This document shows, in pieces, positions 12,701 through 24,735 of a stretch of 64,000 nt of DNA; position 1 is the stretch's first letter, and each line of letters starts with the position of its first letter. The stretch covers positions 21,825,336-21,889,335 of the forward strand of contig NC_066849.1 in NCBI RefSeq assembly GCF_001640805.2, given 5' to 3'. The notes below the pieces were generated by a model. It made no database searches and was not told where the DNA came from. It saw nothing but the letters and a program-made list of their open reading frames with translations. The stretch comes from Lates calcarifer (lineage: Eukaryota; Chordata; Actinopteri; Centropomidae). The position numbers and the translations under genes were made by a program.

Positions 12701-13974
12701 TCAATTTTTGATGCAAACTGTAGCAATCAGGCGCAGTGGGTTTTAAAGTACCTTAACTGCCTCCATGAACCGCGTGTCACAGCTGCTACTACTCCAACTG
12801 CTGACTGTGTTGGAAAGCAAGCCAAACTACAATAACTAACACCACCATGCACCTGTCTTTTTCACCCTGTCTCTCCCTCTGTGCCTCCTGCACCCCCCCA
12901 GAGGAGGTACATCCCAGACTTTGAAAACCTTTGATATATTGTACATGTAGCTCTAAATGTAACTTTATAGTGTTTCTGTGTGCGTGTACATTTTGTGCTG
13001 CACTGCAGACTCCTCAGCTACGACAGACAGAAAGACCACAGGTTGTAATAGATTTAGCCCGGCACTATTGAGTTATTGTTCTATTTTTGCAGCTGCTACC
13101 GCTGCATAAACCTCTTCCTGTGGTCTATCCACATTATCTCTGGCAAACAAGACCCAAAACATGACCTACATGCTCCTCTCCATCACATGTTGTTCCCCCT
13201 GAAGACACGTTTCATAATGTGATAGATCGCTTTAGACAAGCGTTTGTGAGCAGATTTCTCAATGTTCCATCTTAAACAAATTGATTTTGTACCAGAACTA
13301 AAACTTCATACTTGGGACCGACTGCAACAGATGCCACAAGCTACAAAATGCCTCCTCTTTAACAGTGTCTGACATTTCAGTTTCTGAGCAATAATTGCCA
13401 TGCATCTCACCAATATTATGTAATTACCTTGGAGCTGTCAAGCAAAATTGAGGATTTAGACTATTTCCACAAAGTGACAACAGTGTAATTTCAAATTTAT
13501 TCGACCCAATGGTTCCCATGTGCTTTAACCTTTACAGCCGAGTGTGCTAAAAGGGAAATGGACCCATTATGACTGAGGAAAAGATGGCAGATTCTTCCTA
13601 ATAGCTCTGCTTTAATGACCCTGGCATCTACCAGACATTGTACAGTCTCCAAAACATTACTGCTACTTGGCCATCATCCAGACTGGTAGGACCCCTGCAG
13701 AGATTTGTGCGCTCTGTGATAAGGCAAAAGATCACAACAAGCCTAATTTAGTCTTTTAAGAGCTTATTTGACTCCAGGCTATCTGAGTCATCACCACCTT
13801 TCAAGTCATTAACAAATCCCCCTGAGTCATGCAAAGCTTTTTACCTCTGACAGTGACTGAGTGTGATATGACTCCATATCTCTTCCAACCACAGTAGTTA
13901 TGCTTTGCCCATATAATTACTTAGCATGTCACTGGGCCAAACCAAAACACATTCTAGAGTATTATCAAGCTTGA

Positions 13975-14541
13975 TTTATCAAATAGTTGACTGACAGAGA
14001 ACCTATGAACAAAAATTGTGATGAGCTGATTTATAATTTAAGTAATTTGTTAAGCAAAAATGCCCCAAAAAAACTCTCATTCAAGCTTCTCAAACATGAT
14101 GATATGCTGCTTTTCTCAGTTTTATATAATTGTAAATTGAATATATTTGGATTTTGGACTGATGGTCACAAAAACAAATATTCTGAAGACTTGACCTTTG
14201 GTTCTGAAAAGCTGTGAAGGACATTTTACACAATAGTTTCATTCTTTTTCATGTTCAAATATTTAATCAGAAGGGCAGACCTCCACCAAGGCCAATGTCA
14301 AACAAAAACTTCCAAAAAAAAAATAAACAAATAAAATCACTGAAATGTTCTTCCCTGGCCCATGCCTCATCCCTCCATCAAGTTTTGTGCAAATCAGTTT
14401 GGTAGTTTTTGTGTAATCCTGCTGACAAATTAACAAACATGGGTGAAAACACAACCTCCCTGGTGGAAGTAGTTAATTAATCAGGAAATAAATATCTCCA
14501 GATTAATCAATAGTAGAAATAATAATCTGTTGCCTCCCTAG
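13975..14541 (+). mobile_element. GCAACTAAT-type MITE, copy 1 (interrupted by a nested element)
   Basis: An AT-rich non-autonomous element of a very common teleost family. Its core contains the recurring strings CTGCTTTTCTC, TAATTGTAAATTGAATAT and GGATTTTGGACTG, and it ends in a degenerate TTGCAGCCCTAG-type terminus (TTGCCTCCCTAG at 14530-14541). The element is split by an insertion at 14271-14476. I infer a hAT-like origin from the family's termini, not from a transposase. Confidence 0.65.
14271..14476 (+). mobile_element. Short element nested inside MITE copy 1, with 8-bp duplication
   Basis: The 206-bp insert is flanked by TTAATCAG at 14263-14270 and again at 14477-14484, a clean 8-bp target-site duplication. 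Its ends are imperfect inverted repeats (ACCTCCACCAAGG at about 14279 and CCTCCCTGGTGGAAG ending at 14470). The inner text 'TTTTGTGTAATCCTGCTGACAAATTAACAAACATGGGTGAAAACACAACCTCC' is split here as TTTTGTGTAATCCTGCTGAC and GGGTGAAAACACAACCTCC, both typical of an abundant fish repeat. An 8-bp duplication fits hAT-type insertion. Confidence 0.7.
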
Positions 14542-14544
14542 ATC

Positions 14545-14843
14545 ATAGAAAACATTCTTGAGTAATCAGTAAAAAATTTAATAATTGATCGCTTCAGTAA
14601 TCTATTAAGCAAAAAAAGCAAAATTCGCTGGATCCAGCTTCTCAAACAGCTGCTTTTCTCTGTTTTCTATTACTGTAAATTTATGATTTTGGGGTTTTGG
14701 ACTGTTGGTCAGACAAACATATTATCTTAAGACATCACCTTTGCACTGGGAAACTGTTGGGAACATTTTTCATGGTTTTATTTTCCAAACAAGTAATCCA
14801 GTAGTTGATGAATGAATGAAAATATTTTTTAGTTGCAGCCCCA
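14545..14843 (+). mobile_element. GCAACTAAT-type MITE, copy 2
   Basis: It has the same core as copy 1 (GCTTCTCAAACAGCTGCTTTT, trimmed here to GCTTCTCAAACAGCTGC, then TTTTGGACTGTTGGTCAGAC) and ends TTAGTTGCAGCCCCAG. It lies head to tail with copies 1 and 3. Confidence 0.65.
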
Positions 14844-14849
14844 GTAACC

Positions 14850-15159
14850 ACAGCACATTCTGGTATGATTATCAAGTCTGCTGCTGCAAATTCAATTTTG
14901 ATTATCTAAATAATTTATTGAGTAGAAATTGCCAAACCTCATATTTCCAGCATCACAATTATAAGGTTTTACTGCTTTTCTCTGTTTTATATCATTGTAA
15001 ACTGACAACATAAGCAATCTGGAGATTTCAACTTCAACTTTCAGCTCTGGAAAATTAGGATGGTGATTTATTTATCTATGTACCAAATGATCACAGTAAA
15101 TTAATTTACTGACCAAAACAGAAATCAATAAAGAAAATATCGATTAGTTGAAGCCCTAG
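14850..15159 (+). mobile_element. GCAACTAAT-type MITE, copy 3
   Basis: It shares the core TACTGCTTTTCTCTGTTTTA followed by TATCATTGTAAACTG, and ends CGATTAGTTGAAGCCCTAG. It is more diverged than copy 2 in its second half. This is the third member of the tandem cluster. Confidence 0.6.
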
Positions 15160-15689
15160 ATCTACAAAAAATCACTAAGAGGCAAACACTACTGCAGGAG
15201 CACATTCAGTTACTGTTGCTGATATAACTGTGTGACCTGTAAAGTTGATACGGGCAATCAGGCTTCCTGGAGTGCTAATGTGCTGATCCAGTCTGCTAAC
15301 CGGCTGATAGCAACATCCTCTACTGGCCAACAGGATTCTACTTCAACAGTCTGCCTCCTGACCCTGCAGCCCCTGACCTGTGATCACCTGCCAAGACTGT
15401 TTCCAGTGAACCTGGGCTTCGAGTGAGAGACCGGCCAAGTGTGATTTACCCCCTGCAGTGCTTTTATTATTAACCTAATCTTATGACAAAGATACAATGG
15501 TACGCATACATAAACACACACACACTTAGCAGCAGACACGTGTTTTTTAGTTCTGTGCGATCATCTGCTTGGGGGAAAAAACAAGCAGAGAATTAGCCAA
15601 TAGCAAGTGTGGGTGTATCTGTGTACATCAGTAGTTGCAAGAAGAAAAAGTTTCAAATTGTGAAAGATAAATTTACAAGCTCACTGTGT

Positions 15690-15930
15690 GTGTGCGCACA
15701 CGTGTGAGCCTTTTCTACGCTTTCCAATTTTCCGGAAGTCTGTTGGAGCCTCCCACTGCTCTGGGCCCCAGCGGATGAGTTCTTATTGTGGGTTTGGAGC
15801 CCCAGAGCAATTAGATGAGTTTATGGTAAGCGCTAAGAAGCGGAGAAGCTTGTCATTCTGTCAGAGCTGATTTCCCCCACGCTCCAAACGCCGACCTCTC
15901 TTGGCTGCCAAGGGTGGACGTGGGCCACAG
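15690..15930. other. GC-richer non-coding island, possible conserved element
   Basis: About 240 bp stands out from the AT-rich intron by its base composition. It includes GGGCCCCAGCGGATGAG, GGAGCCCCAGAGCAATTAG and CTTGGCTGCCAAGG (a short palindrome). No sustained reading frame or repeat signature is visible. Conservation is only a suspicion. Confidence 0.2.
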
Positions 15931-18084
15931 CCATTTATTTAAAAAAGTGTTTAGGGAAGTGGAACATTTTTGAACCCTGCAGTGATTCAGTTTTTACTTC
16001 CTGTAACTATATTTTGTTGCTAAGTGATTAGAGCCAAAATATGCTTGTTGGTGGCAACTGTACTTGACGCCTGGCAACGTAAATAATTTTCACCCAGTGA
16101 AGGGGGACTGATGGGATCTTGCCAATTTTGGGATACATTTGTACAGACAGATGGACCCACAGTGGCTTGGTGGAGCACTGAGGTTTCCTCGGGGCTTCTG
16201 CTCTTATCAAACAATTTTTCATATAAGATCTTATTAGTTATATTTGCAGTACAGTGCATTTGTTTTGAATAGAAGTGGGCCATCATCATAAAAAAATCAT
16301 CATAAAATCCAAGTGCTGTAGGAGGTTGTAGGTATTCATAGGCTACAGAGGTCTGTATAAACACCCAACAGCTTCAAAAGACACCAACAAAGACAATATA
16401 AGTTTAAACAAAGGAGTTAGTAAGTGTTCCTCTGTAGCATGAAACAGGAGTGAAATTCAAAAGATTCTTTCCACAGGCAGAGTAAAAACACAGTATAAAC
16501 AGTGAAAGCACTAGCATAGCATTCCCTACATGAATGAAAAAAAAAAAATCTATGTTGCACCTCCCCATGCAGTCCCAAGAGCGTTTCTCAACACTGTTGA
16601 TGTCTTTTTTTCCAACTGCAGTGCCAACAAAATACTTCATCTGCTCCACCTCAGAGGCCTGTGTATCCTCCTGAGTCTCTGTACGAGATTCACCTCTTTA
16701 CCAAAGTATTTGCTGGAAAACTAAATAAACACAGTTACACAATGGAAAGGGGTCTTATGTAACTAACACCAGTCGTGCTGTGGCCCAAATGTAACAATTT
16801 TCACGGCCCTGAACTTGAAAACCCCCTCAACCACCCACCCACCCACGCATGTGTATACACACATACTGTATATACAACATCCACCTGCAATGTAACGTGT
16901 TTTCTTAGTCTATCTGCAGGGATTTGTGAATGGCGCCTAAAAAAACAACATGGGAATGAGGCTAACCTCTCTCTCAGTTACGGGTGATGATATTAAGGTC
17001 ACTAATATGCAACATGATCAGTGGCATTTTCAAGGGTCCCAGAGTTAAAAATAAAATGCACTTGTGGTCATACTTATCTTTCAATATCCACTAATGCATT
17101 CTTGCTTCTGTATTTTACCACATACAGTTAAGAGGTGAGGTGTTAATGATAAAATCAGATGATTATTTACTCATCTAATACACGCTGCAATGATATATAA
17201 GACACTTTGGGGATTATGATACTATCAGCCCCATCCACCACAGCTGTACTTTCTAAATTTAGCAGTACGACAGGTTTTTATCTGTGATACATGGTCAGGC
17301 ATATTTGTGAGTCACAGTAGAAAGGCAATTTGGTCTGCAGCTAAAAGAATCAATACCTGAGACTGAATTGATACAGATGATACAGTTTGCTTTCCAGAAT
17401 TAAATTAACATAAAAAATGACAGTTGAGGACGTCACCTGCTGGATTCCCAACTTACACAACCCTGACCGCTGCATGATAAGATACAGTAATGTTAACATG
17501 ACTACGCAGTCAATATGTGCATAACAGAAGGTACTATCTGTCAGAAACTTCTGTCAGGCCTCACCCAACTTCCCTAAACTCTGATGCCAAAGACTACATC
17601 TCATCTATCAGAAATTTTATTTAGACAAATGTAAGTTGTCTCTGAGGGAAAGTAATGATTTAATGTCCAGTGTGCCTAATTTAATAGTATAAATCTATAC
17701 TGTTAATTAAAAATAATGGAAGCAAGAAATAAATATTTAGACCTTCAGCTTCTGACAGTAAAAAAAATACAGAAGTATCCCTATCCTCAGTGGTGTAACA
17801 TTACAAGTCAATGTATGGGAGAGCTAGTGGAACTCAAATGTACAGTGTGCCAAAGCTTTTCTGACCAGCTTTGAGACTTTAGTTTCAAGAGAGAAGCTAG
17901 CTTACACATGTATGTGTGTGTTTTGCACTACATATCTATGTTTTCCTCTTTTTAATGTACATTTTAACTGTTATTTGTGCAAGTTTTATTACTGTGAATA
18001 CACAATAGGGATTGTAACTTTAAATGACCAATTAAACATGACCATCACAATCTCCTGGAGACCAGGGCCTCATCTTCATATTAC

Positions 18085-18262
18085 TTATTTTGTTCTGCCA
18101 TCTGCCCAAACCTCAAAGATATTAAATTCATAATTATATAAAACAGAGAAAATCATCAATTTCTCACATTTGAGAGGCTGGAACTAATAAATGTGGCATA
18201 AATTGCTTTATCAATGAATTACTTTTTGTTTTTTCAACCACTGAATTAAATGACTAATTGTT
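18085..18262 (-). mobile_element. GCAACTAAT-type MITE, truncated copy
   Basis: In reverse orientation it carries the family core: 'TTATATAAAACAGAGAAAATC', then 'CTCACATTTGAGAGGCTGGAAC'. It is an old, truncated copy with degraded termini. Confidence 0.45.
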
Positions 18263-19289
18263 TAGTCACGCACATTTTCGCTGGTTCTGCCTGTGCGTGA
18301 CTGAGGAGAACGGTGAGCAGAGAAGAAGCGTGTGTTGTCAGTATGATCCTTGGCGTGAGAACAGACTGACAGCGGACATCACACCACACTGTGACAGCCG
18401 AGAGCAGACAGGGGAGGCAACACAACACCTCCCTGCCCAGCCCTGATACCTGCCCTGCCCCTCCGGACCTCTCACACATCCACACACTCACACACACTCA
18501 AACTCTTACCATGCACTCTGCTACTCTTATCATGCACATGTGAATATGTACATGCACACACATACAGTGACTTTTCACTGCTTCATTTAAAACCACCAGA
18601 TGAAACGTAACAATCTACACAGGATTCCTGTTATCAGACATTTTTCTTCTAGTTCTTTAACCTTTTGTGTAAGACACCAAACAAAACTGCTAATGGCCTC
18701 TTTGTGAACATGTCCAAAGCTGCTGGAGACAACGATCATCAGACTACACTCAGACATATCAAAGACCTGAAAATATGCAGTTAATGACTGATACTTGATT
18801 ATTTTGGCTGAGACTGCTTCTTCAAGTCTAAGCACTTCTCTCTCTTTTCAATTAGATAAATACAGTATGACATCAGAGGTGTTGGCAGTGTGGGCAGACA
18901 CATTTAAAGTGACTGAGCTGTAAACCGCAGAGCACGAATGTCAATGAAGACATGCATGTAAATCACCACAAATCACTATAAATGCCACATGTAGCCGCAA
19001 GCTGTAGGCCACTGCTGTAGGGTATACAGTATTCTGGTATGTTGAGAGGAGTGTTAGCTTGTTGGTAGCTAATGACTAAAGCCCTAAGCTATATATATTG
19101 AGCAGCTGTATGACAGACTGTTGGAGGGTGGATGAATAGAAAATACTACTTTAAAACCTGAGGGTGAATTCAGTTTCCTAAAGAGTGAAATCTTTTTAAC
19201 CTATTTCAACTAAAGATATACAGTAATTCTAATGAATTCTATGTCTATGGATTATCCACAGTAACAGGGACACTGACTCTTGACACATG

Positions 19290-19490
19290 TTGTTGTTTAG
19301 TTTTCAAAGTCAATTTTCAAAGCTTTAAGCATCTCAAATAAAAGTCTATTTACTTCAATTGCACTAGTGTGGCAGCAAAGATCTGAGATACATCCCAAAA
19401 CCTGATCGAGTAAAACTCCTAATGGCTCAATACCACTGGATATAAGTGATAAAATGCTTTTGTGTTTTGGGTGAACCAATCCTTTAAAGG
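19290..19490 (-). repeat. Probable dispersed teleost repeat ending CCTTTAAAGG
   Basis: On the minus strand it starts CCTTTAAAGGATTGGTTCAC followed by CCAAAACACAAAA. This matches the opening of a familiar fish MITE class ('...GGTTCACCCAAAACACAAAAT'). The far end is uncertain. Confidence 0.4.
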
Positions 19491-22400
19491 CTGTTTGATG
19501 TCAGAAGCACACAGAACAGATGTAACCGGAAAACACTACTGTACACATGCACAAATTACACATCGGTGCAAGAGATGCAAAAGACGAGCGCCTTCCCCTT
19601 GGCCTCCAGCCTCCTCCTGACACTCTGAGAACATTGTGGCACTCAGTCGACACATACTGTCTCCTGACTCACCCTCGTGTGGAAACTAGACACCTGAGTC
19701 TCACCTGCGTATGAGAATGAATGGACATGCACACTCACAGCAAGCATGTCTGTGTGAATGAAGACATGCGTAACTGTTAATACACACACATGCAAATACA
19801 CACATCTGTATGATGAATTCATGCATTTTAACAAGCAGGGCAGAAACGTCTACTTCGGTATTTTACACACCACAGTCATTGTACTTGGGGAGCACTGCTA
19901 GATATGTGAAAATGCTGTAGTGAATCTTTTCTGGCTACAGAAAGAGCTGAAAGAAATCTGACTACCTAACTATAACTAAAAAAAAATAGTGAGCATACCA
20001 GACCTCTGTGTATTACTCCTCATCTCTGCTTGAGGCTACTGGCTTGAGGCTACATTAGCCACTACTGCATTATGGGTAACACAGCTGACAGGTTATGGCA
20101 GAAGAGGCAAGAAAAATACACGGATTGTAATAGATGATATTTCTGGGTCTTCTGCATCGATTCTGATCTTTTTTTTTTAATTTCCACTCTGAGTCAGTCT
20201 CTTTTAGCTCTGTTTTGGTCTCCACCAGTTCGTCAGGAAAATATCCGGTGTTTTAGCTGTTAAATCCTTCACTACATCCACCAGCTAGTGGCTAAGTGCT
20301 GTTTTGCACTGGGCAGGTAGCAAACTAGCATAGTTTTCTTGCTGAAAGCAGTTACGTGCTGGGACTGAAAAGGGGTTCAAAAAAGCAGAGAGCAGAAGAG
20401 TTGTTGGGCATAAACCCAAAACAATGAGCTGAAAGATGTTAAGGCACATCATAGAGCTTGAGGTGACTGCGGAGTTCAATAAGCTTCGGTTTTAACAATT
20501 AATTTGTACTAATTACTTGGAATGGGCTTTTTTTCAAACACATGCTAATACCCAAATAATCCAATTTGAGAGAAACTTTATACCCAGGGGACAGACTATC
20601 AGAACAGCCGTAATATGATTTAACATTTAAATAGTTAGTTCAGTATCAGAATATTGATATCGGCTTATGTCTTCTTCCTCCTACGGACTAATGAAAAGAA
20701 ATGAACTCACTCCAGCTGTGAGTGCTTCTGTACAGAGCAAATTCAGTGCATAATGAATGCTTCTGTGTCTTGCTGAATCCTCTAAATCACTGGATCATGA
20801 GCCTGGCCTCTGTTAATCCCACTTAGTTCAAATTGCTCAGCGATTCAGGAGTCCAACAGTAATTTCTCCTGAGGGAATAAAAATCACAGTGGCATAGAAG
20901 AAACATGTTATCCTGTTCAGAAACATGACAATAAAACACATGGCTACAACAAGGACCACACGTATTGTTCAGCAGCAGCAGATTCCCATAATACTTTGGC
21001 CAACATTCACTCACTGTTTAATTCTATCAGAGTGCCTCGTACTCGGGCATGATTAAGAACTACTCTACAAACGGCATTAGTCAGACCGAATGATGGAGCA
21101 AAGAAAAATGCAAACTCAGAGAGGGTGGTTCTGGAAAGCAAACCACGTATGTTATGTATCACTTTCATCAAAGACCGATGAGTAAGCCTTTCCAATGAGC
21201 CAGAGAGCAGACCAAGTTCATACAGAGACAGGAATATTTGCTCCATACTCTGATGGATAGGCCAAAAATTAAGAGAAGACACGTGAACCATGCATCAAAG
21301 ACAAAGTATTCACACTGATGATGAGTTATCATCAGTTTGTGATTAGTGAATATGTCAACAAATACAGAAAGATGCATTCCTTTTCAGTTGCAGGTTGAAT
21401 CTCTATGAATCCGCAGCACTATCACACGTTTGTTGTGGAAAGCGAAAAGGAAAAAAAAGGAAATTTTGCAGACAAGAAACAAGAAGACAACTGGCAGGAA
21501 TGAAGTATAAACTGGAGCGTGCTGCAGAGACAAATCACTTCATGTTCCAGTCAGAAAGATAATTTTGAAACAATATTGGCTGTGTGTTCTGAGAGTCGAG
21601 CAGATGTGAAAACACGGTTTTTGCCTGGGCAGTGCTCTGGAGGCTTCGCATTTTCAACAGACACCGCTACAGCGATGTAGAAAATATGACTGAGCTTTGC
21701 TTTAGCTTGTCCTCCCAGGACGCCATCCAACAATGAGACATGAAATTGACATGACTGAGTGCGTGTCTGCTGTCTATACGAGTGAAAAAAGAGAGATGGG
21801 GATGAGGGGAAGAGGGTGAAATGCAGGTATGTCTGAAAGCTTTACTCTGTGAGGAATTTGGTTTGCATTTATATGCATACCACTATAAGTTAGCTCTGTC
21901 TGCCTGTCTATTGTTTGTTTTCCATGGTTTAAACAAAGACTAGTTATACTGTGAATGACTAAAAGGGTGAAAAAGGCCAGTCTATTTTAAGATGTGTGTT
22001 GAAACGGATGTTGGCATCATAGCAGTGTGCCATTGTGCGTCAGGGGTCTGGTTCACGCTGGCTTAATCTTGACATGTAAATACAAAACCCAGCCCCTCCA
22101 AGTGATGTGAGGCGAAGGGGTGAAGAGTTTATAATTTGCCCAGTGTCTGTGAGGCAGTTCGCTCAGAAACAACCCGAGTGGAATTGACATGGAGGCCCTA
22201 AAGTTACAGTGGCACTTGGGAGGAATTTCACAAGGAGAAAATGCGATGGTTTCAAACTAGTTAGAAATCCTTGATGTTACTTTTTAACTTGTGCATTGTT
22301 TCCCTTTTTCTTACCATCATGATGTAATTGGTCGTGTTCAATATTTCATCGCTTACTTCACTCTTGATGTAACTCCAGATCACCAGAAGCACTGATCTGT

Positions 22401-23557
22401 TTCACAGAGAAACGTGCTGCCAAAACCAAAACAGTTTCAACCATGTTCTTTCAACACTGCACAGAACCGTGCCTACACTACATGTCTGCATACTCAGTGC
22501 CGTGAGTGATCGTGTGCAGAATTAAATTATTTCAGCTAGCATGAGCTCATTGGAAAGTAGACCATTTAAAGTAAGTAGTCTGATCACGGGTTCCTTTGAT
22601 GCTCTGTCAGTTTAAACTGCCTACTGCGGAAAAACACAATCACATCAACCTCCTGGTGATAATTACAAGTAGGATATGAGGAGTGTTTTGACAGGTTCAC
22701 ACCTGTAGTCGCACACAGCAGAGGCACGACACATTTCAACTTTTCTACAAATTCAACATTTCCATTACATTCCCAGGCCACTTTGAGAGATATACCTGTT
22801 GATTAACACAAATAGAAAATCACGTCTGAGCCTCAGGATTCTGCATAAAGCATGCTGATAGACTCTGTTACTGCTACAACTACTGATCATTTCCCATTAT
22901 CAAGCTATTGCCTTTAAAATGTCAGAAAGTGGTAACAAAAGCAGACAGTCCTGGTTATGGTTAAAATGGCTCCAAAAAACCTAGAATGGATGTTATATAT
23001 ATATATAGATGGATGCTAAACAGTGTGGTTAAAGCATCTCAGAAACAGAGAACCAGCTGAGGTTTTTGCTCACAAACACCAAGACCAAGACAATAAAACA
23101 GTTTAATGGACAGATGATGTCTGTGCGTTGTAGTACTGATACATACTGTATATTATAGCTGTATATTATCAACAAATGGATGTGCAGTGGATGCAGAGCA
23201 GGGGCAGCAGGTGCACCACTTCCTCAGACACAGGTATATCTCATTTTTACCCTCCAGAGGTGGCAGCCAAATCCCATCAACGGGCCTTGAGATAAAATGA
23301 AGGCTGTTAAGACTGTTGTTGTTCAGTGGCAACAGAAAACTGGGCATTTAACCATAACTGTCAGCTGGACTGACAGGCAAGACTGATGGTTAAAGCCTGT
23401 GAGATGTAAGAGATTCTTTTGGCTCTACATCTCCAGCAATCAATAACGTTGATGTTGACAGTTTGTATCTCTCAGGGAGTGCAAGGTTTTTTTTTTTAAG
23501 GGTGGGAACAAAAGGGAGGGGTGAGAGTGAGAAGTCAAAGAGTGACAGAGAAAGTAC

Positions 23558-23596
23558 AGAGAGAGAGAGAGAGAGAGAGAGAAAAAAAAAGGGGGA
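23558..23596. repeat. (AG)n microsatellite followed by A and G runs
   Basis: About 12 AG dinucleotides (23558-23582), then A9 and GGGGG. The surrounding 23500-23610 is strongly purine-rich on the plus strand. Confidence 0.95.
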
Positions 23597-24534
23597 GAGA
23601 GATTATAAGAGCTTGCTGAGATTTATCTCAATTAGTCTTGAATGATTTCTGCTGTTTAAAGAGCACAGCAAAATGTGGCAGAAGCAATCATGGTATTACC
23701 AGTGAAGTATTTATTTGGTTAACTTAGGGCCACCACTAAGTACACAAACACAATTCTCCTGCATCCACTGAGTCCTCAGTATTAGAGGTGTGTGTTGCAT
23801 ATTCTGCCTTCAAACAACATCTGTCAGTTCTGTTTTAACAAAGCAAATATGACCAGCATGCCCAAAGCACGCAACCCAGTACAAATTAACAATGACTTAG
23901 TATTTCAGAGCTCCTCTCAGAGTTTAGAAATCTAAAAAAGCCATTACTGTTTTAGCCATGTGTTCAAGTGCAGGTGCTAGAGGGGGTTGTGGGTTTATAC
24001 ATTTACTCTCATCAACGCTCTTGGAATCAAAGGTCAACAAGGCCACCCTTCAGAGTAACAAAGCTCAAGACATCTAGACTCCAGTTTCTGTACACTTGTT
24101 AAATATTACTAAGCAACCTCCTAAACCATGCAAAGGCATGTTGAATGAGAAAATTACATACAGACTTGGATTTTTTTAAGCCTATGCAAATCCTTCTTAT
24201 TCATGTTTAATATCATCCTTTTGAAAAAATGAAAGAATTTATCAACCACTTATACAAAAGTAAATCTTCTCTGGAAGCCAAGTTTCCACAAATCTACTGT
24301 ATGATTTGCTCTGTATTTATTCTATGAGGGTTCTGACTCAGACTGCAGACAAAAGCTGACATTTTTATAAAATGAAAGAGACTTTGGACCCCAAAACCTT
24401 TCAGGGAAAAATGGGGTTTTGTCTCAGCTTATGCTGCGCCCTCTCTGACCTTAGCGCGACTTTTCTCAACACCACCATGCCTGGCCCACTTCCTGTCTTC
24501 CACTGCTCGGTCTCACATACCAAAACCAGACGTT

Positions 24535-24735
24535 CACACACCCACGGTGACGGCTGAGCGTGACCCGGTCATTCTGCGAGGCTGAGAGGAGTTCCTGTTC
24601 CCGAGTCTCCCGCAGCTGTCTTGCAGGCTGCTGCGCTGTGGCGGCTTTGGAGGGGATGTGATGGGTGAACCCGGGGCCAAAAGGGGGCAGGGTTCCAAGA
24701 CGAGGGCAGGGTGGTGAGAGAGCTGTCTATTCATG
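24535..24735. promoter_or_regulatory. GC-rich island with a CTCF-like motif
   Basis: It is clearly more GC- and CpG-rich than the rest of the intron. CCAAAAGGGGGCAGG at 24677-24691 fits the core of the CTCF consensus (CCANNAGGGGGCAG). No splice-framed coding sequence is apparent. Insulator or enhancer function is inferred from the motif only. Confidence 0.25.

Noticed and set aside
21551..21733. Minus-strand MLDGVLGGQAK-like text as a possible ddah1 exon (GGDVLF region)
   Set aside because: The order and flanking residues do not match DDAH1, and there are no suitable splice borders.
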